This document shows positions 6,391 through 9,489 of a stretch of 9,489 bases of DNA, piece by piece; the first letter of the stretch is position 1, and each line of letters opens with the position of its first letter. The notes under the pieces were generated by a model. The model was not told the origin of the DNA. It ran no database searches and was given only the letters and a program-made list of their open reading frames with translations. The position numbers and the translations under genes were made by a program. The stretch is from Paracoccaceae bacterium (GTDB lineage: Bacteria > Pseudomonadota > Alphaproteobacteria > Rhodobacterales > Rhodobacteraceae): assembly GCA_027080755.1 (NCBI GenBank), contig JALWQC010000019.1:1-9489 (forward strand). The letters run 5' to 3'.

Positions 6391-7056
6391 TCAAAAATCG
6401 AGGTCCGCATAATGCGGCGGCGGGGTGAATCCGGGGATGTGATCAGCCAGAATGGGGCGAAAGGCAGGGCGGGATTTGATCTTGGAATACCAGTCGCGCA
6501 CCGCCTGATTCCGGTTCCAGTCCACATCCCCCACATAATCCAGACAGCTCAGCTGCGCCGCAGCGGCAAAATCCGCCAGCGACATCTGTTCGCCGGCCAG
6601 CCAGCGCCGCTGATCCAGCAGCCAGCCCATGTAGTCCAGATGGTATTTGATGTTCTTGCTGCCCGCCTTGATCCGCGCACTGTCGGGATAGCCGGTTTTC
6701 ATCAGCTTTTTGTTAACCCGTTCGTACAACAGATTAACCGTAACCTCGTGATGGAATTTGTCATCGAACCAGGACGCCAGGCGCCGGACCTCGGCCCGTT
6801 CGGCGGGGTTTGTGGGCAGTAGGGGCGGTTGCGGGTGCGTTTCCTCGATATATTCGACAATGGCGGGGGATTCCGCCAGCACCAGCCCGTCGATTTTCAG
6901 CATCGGCACCTTGCCGGCCGGATTCTGGCGCAGATAGTCCAGCCGCCGTTCCCAGGGCCGTTCCTCTACCAGTTCGACGTCGATCTTTTTTTCGGCAAGA
7001 ACCAGACGGACCTTGCGGGAAAACGGGGACAGGGGCAAATGATAAAGGCGGCGCAT
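6391..7056 (-). CDS. Glutathione S-transferase family protein
   Basis: This 221-residue cytosolic protein has the two GST domains. The thioredoxin-like N-terminal part (1-76) has SPFSRKVR (10-17), where S10 or S13 is the likely thiol-activating residue in place of Tyr or Cys. It also has NPAGKVPML (45-53) with the cis-proline P51, and [11 protein letters not shown] with E62-S63, which normally hold the glutamyl end of glutathione. An all-helical C-terminal domain (about 88-221) contains [11 protein letters not shown], the usual N-capping and hydrophobic staple region. The substrate cannot be predicted. AGGA lies nine bases before the ATG. The gene lies 53 nt after mtgA and two bases before the queG ATG. 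Confidence 0.92.
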   Translation of the reverse strand: MRRLYHLPLSPFSRKVRLVLAEKKIDVELVEERPWERRLDYLRQNPAGKVPMLKIDGLVLAESPAIVEYIEETHPQPPLLPTNPAERAEVRRLASWFDDKFHHEVTVNLLYERVNKKLMKTGYPDSARIKAGSKNIKYHLDYMGWLLDQRRWLAGEQMSLADFAAAAQLSCLDYVGDVDWNRNQAVRDWYSKIKSRPAFRPILADHIPGFTPPPHYADLDF

Positions 7057-7109
7057 GGGATAATCCTGATCTGGTCGGTGGTCCTTCTTGGCCCGTTACG
7101 GGGAATTTT

Positions 7110-7862
7110 TCAAGGCTGTGTCGGCGGTAAAAAACAGGCGGCCCGTCCGTCACGGCGGATTGTGGCCCCGCCGGACGCGATTCTGCTGGCGCGGCGGCGT
7201 AAATCGCGGGGCAGGGCGTTCGGGGTGCGCTTCAGCGGCGACGGCAGGGTAACGGCCAGTTTTGCCGCGTCGGCCAGTCGCAAATTCCGCGGGTCCGTGT
7301 TGAAATATTTGCGTGCGGCAGCATCCACACCGAAGGTCGCGGGGCCGAACTGCGCGACGTTGAGGTATACCTCCAATATGCGGTCCTTGGGCCAGAGCGT
7401 TTCGATAAAGACGGTCAGGCCTGCCTCCAACCCCTTGCGGATCCAGCTGCGCCCTGGCCAGAGGAACACATTCTTCGCCACCTGCTGCGAAATGGTAGAG
7501 GCTCCGCGCGTCGCCCCGTCGTCCAGCGCCGCCGCAATGGCATCATAGTCAAACCCGTTGTGCAGGCAGAAATTCGCATCCTCGGCCGCGACGATGGCCA
7601 GGGGGATGTTTTGCGACATGTCTTCCAGATCGACCCATTGGTATTCCAGCCGGTGCAGGCGTTCGTATTCGCTATACATTAGCCAGGTTATGGGCGGGTT
7701 AACAAAACGGTAAAGCACCACCCAGCAAAAGACGATAACTACAAAAAGTAGCAAGGACTTTATATAAACCCGTGCGAAAGCCCGCAAAATCCGGCGAGTC
7801 ACCCCCGGTTTCGCGGGTTTTTCTACGGGGCGGGCTTTTTGTCGTTGTTGTGGATGTGCCAT
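7110..7862 (-). CDS. mtgA: Monofunctional biosynthetic peptidoglycan glycosyltransferase
   Basis: This 250-residue GT51-family enzyme polymerises lipid II into glycan strands on the periplasmic side of the inner membrane. It has no penicillin-binding transpeptidase domain. A basic cytoplasmic tail (1-33) precedes one membrane helix (about 35-54). Conserved GT51 motifs follow: EDANFCLHNGFD (94-105) with catalytic E94, RGASTISQQVAKN (119-131), and ETLWPKDRILEVYLN (154-168) with the second catalytic Glu, E154. The length is typical of MtgA. The start codon lies in a potential RNA hairpin and lacks a strong Shine-Dalgarno. It begins 38 nt after gltB on the same strand. No frameshift or missing motif was seen. 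Confidence 0.95.
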   Translation of the reverse strand: MAHPQQRQKARPVEKPAKPGVTRRILRAFARVYIKSLLLFVVIVFCWVVLYRFVNPPITWLMYSEYERLHRLEYQWVDLEDMSQNIPLAIVAAEDANFCLHNGFDYDAIAAALDDGATRGASTISQQVAKNVFLWPGRSWIRKGLEAGLTVFIETLWPKDRILEVYLNVAQFGPATFGVDAAARKYFNTDPRNLRLADAAKLAVTLPSPLKRTPNALPRDLRRRASRIASGGATIRRDGRAACFLPPTQP

Positions 7863-7886
7863 AAGCCCGCATAACCGGACTTATGG
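7859..7886 (-). promoter_or_regulatory. Potential hairpin over the mtgA start codon
   Basis: CCATAAG (7859-7865) and CTTATGG (7880-7886) form a perfect 7-bp inverted repeat with a 14-nt loop. In the minus-strand mRNA the start codon of mtgA lies in the 3' arm, so pairing would hide it. The repeat starts 15 nt after the gltB stop but has no T-run, so it is a poor terminator. Confidence 0.45.
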
Positions 7887-7900
7887 CGCAAATGCAATAG

Positions 7901-9489
<1,589 letters not shown>

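Noticed and set aside
5561..6412. A 283-codon plus-strand frame opposite queG
   Set aside because: It overlaps a gene with all expected catalytic and iron-sulfur motifs; the product has no recognisable fold.

Overview
The window looks like ordinary chromosomal core sequence from a GC-rich alphaproteobacterium, most probably of the Rhodobacterales/Rhodobacteraceae. Three things point there: the F0 part of ATP synthase forms its own operon (atpI-atpB-atpE-atpF'-atpF) without the F1 genes; there are two different b-type subunits (b' and b), of which b starts with a signal-peptide-like segment; and the protein sequences resemble that group. This placement comes from recognising families by eye, not from a database search. 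No mobile element, CRISPR array, tRNA or rRNA is visible.

Layout. Positions 1-1928 (minus strand) hold the first 642 codons of an MprF-type phosphatidylglycerol lysyltransferase/flippase, cut by the left edge. Upstream of it, on the same strand, is a small ArsR-family winged-helix regulator (2053-2430). Its promoter seems to give a leaderless mRNA and carries two copies of the inverted repeat TCAACC-N4-GGTTGA. After a divergent control region (2431-2676), which also contains a perfect 9-bp inverted repeat and a good -35 box, the F0 operon runs on the plus strand from 2677 to 5276. The atpE-atpF' gap can form two successive RNA hairpins, and the operon ends in an intrinsic terminator (5316-5345). 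From 5345 to 9489 everything is on the minus strand. In order of transcription it runs: the C-terminal third of gltB (glutamate synthase large subunit, cut by the right edge), mtgA (monofunctional peptidoglycan glycosyltransferase), a glutathione S-transferase family gene and queG (epoxyqueuosine reductase). The gaps are 38, 53 and 2 nt, so the four may be co-transcribed.

How the genes work together. The F0 genes make the membrane proton channel: a, the c-ring, the b/b' stator stalk, and the AtpI assembly factor. The F1 genes must lie elsewhere. MprF adds lysine to phosphatidylglycerol and moves the product to the outer leaflet, which lowers membrane negative charge. The ArsR-type regulator just upstream is a candidate controller of itself and perhaps of mprF. 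The gltB-mtgA-GST-queG group mixes nitrogen assimilation, cell wall synthesis, a thiol-transfer-like enzyme and tRNA modification, with no obvious shared pathway.

I found no convincing undescribed system. The most useful leads are regulatory: the paired operators over a leaderless promoter, the inverted repeat upstream of the atp promoter, the tandem hairpins after atpE, and a hairpin over the mtgA start codon.
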